This document shows positions 21,505 through 22,457 of a stretch of DNA of 22,457 nucleotides, piece by piece. The notes under the pieces are model-generated. The model was not told the DNA's origin and ran no database searches. It saw nothing but the letters and a program-made list of their open reading frames with translations. The stretch comes from an uncultured Phascolarctobacterium sp. (GTDB taxonomy: Bacteria > Bacillota > Negativicutes > Acidaminococcales > Acidaminococcaceae), in contig UQXH01000028.1 of assembly GCA_900545025.1 (NCBI GenBank), forward strand, positions 1 to 22,457, in the 5' to 3' direction. Position 1 is the first letter of the stretch, and each line of letters begins with the position of its first letter. A program made the position numbers and the translations under genes.

Positions 21505-22457
21505 TTATTTTGCTGCTTTTTCAGCTGCCATCTTAGCATGTTTTGCCTGTTGAGCAGCTACTTTTGCTTCTACAGCTGCTTTTTTCATTGCTTCAGCTTT
21601 GGCAAGTTTTGCTTTTGCAGCTTTTTCTTTTTCAGCTGCCAGCATTTGTTCCGGAGATTTGCGACCAAATTTCCAGGTTGCACCGATGCCACCCATTACT
21701 TCGTCACCAGAGGTAGATACGGACAGGCTCAGCATGAAGTCACGGTTCGGATAGTGGAACATGCCAAGAGCCATACCTGTTTCATTTCTGTATTGACCAA
21801 TGCCCACTGCGATTTCAGTAGGAGCTGCAGGATCATAACCCATTGTTCTCAGGTTAGCGATTGCAGCGCTCATTGCACCAACTTTATCAACGCGATCTTC
21901 TAAATTATTGATACGTCCATCAAGACGATTAACTTCGCCATCGAGACGAGCAACTTCACCATCAAACTTTGTTTCAATTCTTTGATCTTCTGCTTTTCTA
22001 TCTGCAGTTTCAGCATCGATTTTATCGTTCAATGCATTATCTGCATTTACGCGTTCGTTGGTTTCAGCATCGATTTTATCATTCAATGCATTATCCGCAT
22101 TTACGCGTTCGTTGGTTTCAGCATCGATTTTATCATTCAATGCATTATCTGCATTTACACGTTCGTTGGTTTCAGCATCAATTTTATCGTTCAATACCTT
22201 ATCAGCTTGAGTACGGTCTGCTACTTCCTGACTGATTTCGCCTCTGATAGCAGCATCTTCGTTCTTGCGTTCTGCTTCTTCCTGGCCTATCTTGTCTGCC
22301 AGTTCTTTATCAGCTTGAGTACGGTCTGCTACTTCCTGACCGATTTCGCCTCTGATAGCAGCATCTTCGTTCTTGCGTTCTGCTTCTTCGTTGCCAATCT
22401 TATCTGCCAGTTCTTTATCAGCTTGAGTACGGTCTGCTACTTCCTGACCGATTTCGC
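21505..22457 (-). CDS. Trimeric autotransporter adhesin (YadA-like), C-terminal part, 5' end outside window
   Basis: The frame stays open from the TAA at 21505 to the right edge, about 317 residues. Order from the edge: coiled-coil stalk repeats (GEIGQEVADRTQADKELADK units, then LNDKIDAETNERVNADNA units), a shorter coil (EVARLDGEVNRLDGRINNLE), then a YadA-type anchor beginning at VGAMSAAIANL with strands EIAVGIGQY, GMALGMFHY, FMLSLSVSTS and GGIGATWKFG. Three chains together form one 12-strand barrel in the outer membrane, exporting the stalk and head. After the last strand there is an unexpected extension of 52 residues rich in Ala, Lys and Glu, ending EKAAK; YadA proteins normally end at the barrel. 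The start and head domain are outside the window. Confidence 0.9.
   Translation of the reverse strand, partial: EIGQEVADRTQADKELADKIGNEEAERKNEDAAIRGEIGQEVADRTQADKELADKIGQEEAERKNEDAAIRGEISQEVADRTQADKVLNDKIDAETNERVNADNALNDKIDAETNERVNADNALNDKIDAETNERVNADNALNDKIDAETADRKAEDQRIETKFDGEVARLDGEVNRLDGRINNLEDRVDKVGAMSAAIANLRTMGYDPAAPTEIAVGIGQYRNETGMALGMFHYPNRDFMLSLSVSTSGDEVMGGIGATWKFGRKSPEQMLAAEKEKAAKAKLAKAEAMKKAAVEAKVAAQQAKHAKMAAEKAAK
22028..22189 (-). repeat. Three tandem 54-bp repeats encoding stalk units of 18 residues
   Basis: Near-identical units start at 22028, 22082 and 22136, with a diverged fourth at 22190. They differ by only a few bases. Each encodes LNDKIDAETNERVNADNA. They sit inside the trimeric adhesin gene and are coding, not CRISPR. 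Confidence 0.9.
22199..22457 (-). repeat. Tandem 108-bp repeats encoding stalk units of 36 residues
   Basis: Units start at 22199, 22307 and 22415; the third is cut by the window edge. Copies are almost identical at DNA level, differing mainly where GQEE is replaced by GNEE. Each unit encodes EVADRTQADKELADKIG, EEAERKNEDAAIR and linking residues. Confidence 0.9.

Noticed and set aside
22028..22457. Regular repeats that could suggest a CRISPR array
   Set aside because: The repeats are contiguous without unique spacers, lie in an open frame and encode coiled-coil stalk units; no cas gene is present.

Overview
The window most likely comes from a diderm Firmicute of the class Negativicutes, perhaps a succinate- or propionate-metabolising member close to Phascolarctobacterium; the genus is inference. 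The reasons are a mix of traits. There are outer-membrane adhesins (a classical and a trimeric autotransporter), Firmicute-style strong Shine-Dalgarno sites, a SAM-I riboswitch, a minimal two-gene SUF-like Fe-S operon, and a malic enzyme plus two-subunit class I fumarase operon.

Layout, left to right. (1) 1-1741, minus: N-terminal part of a large autotransporter adhesin whose promoter carries a G7 tract. (2) 1866-2240: stacked terminators, tRNA-Glu(CUC) and tRNA-Gln(CUG), and their promoter. (3) 2268-4845, minus: operon of a SufC-like ATPase, a SufB-like scaffold and a DUF2284 metal-binding protein, divergent from lgt. (4) 5007-5990, plus: lgt, then tRNA-Arg(ACG) with a consensus promoter and terminator. 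(5) 6075-9163, minus: sfsA, a PUA-type rRNA methyltransferase and a CaiB-family racemase/transferase. (6) 9216-10328, minus: metQ alone under a SAM riboswitch. (7) 10346-13119, minus: malic enzyme, fumarase alpha, fumarase beta. (8) 13182-17259, minus: tightly overlapping hyuA-like, histone-deacetylase-like, rdgB and YfcE-like genes behind a leader with an internal terminator-like hairpin. (9) 17602-20130: a LysR regulator divergent from a DASS/SLC13-type anion transporter, with two identical palindromes between them. (10) 20166-22457, minus: a trimeric autotransporter running off the right edge, then two small secreted proteins and an XRE regulator.

Taken together, the core is housekeeping and central metabolism: dicarboxylate interconversion, Fe-S assembly that would serve the [4Fe-4S] fumarase, methionine uptake, lipoprotein maturation (Lgt would process MetQ), and nucleotide-pool cleaning. 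Surface-adhesin loci lie at both edges. No insertion sequence, integrase, prophage gene or CRISPR array was seen. No complete new system is demonstrable. The parts most worth a second look are the Cys-rich SufC-like ATPase with its DUF2284 partner, the tail beyond the membrane anchor of the trimeric adhesin, the possible phase-variable promoter, and the deacetylase fused to a zinc-ribbon-like tail.
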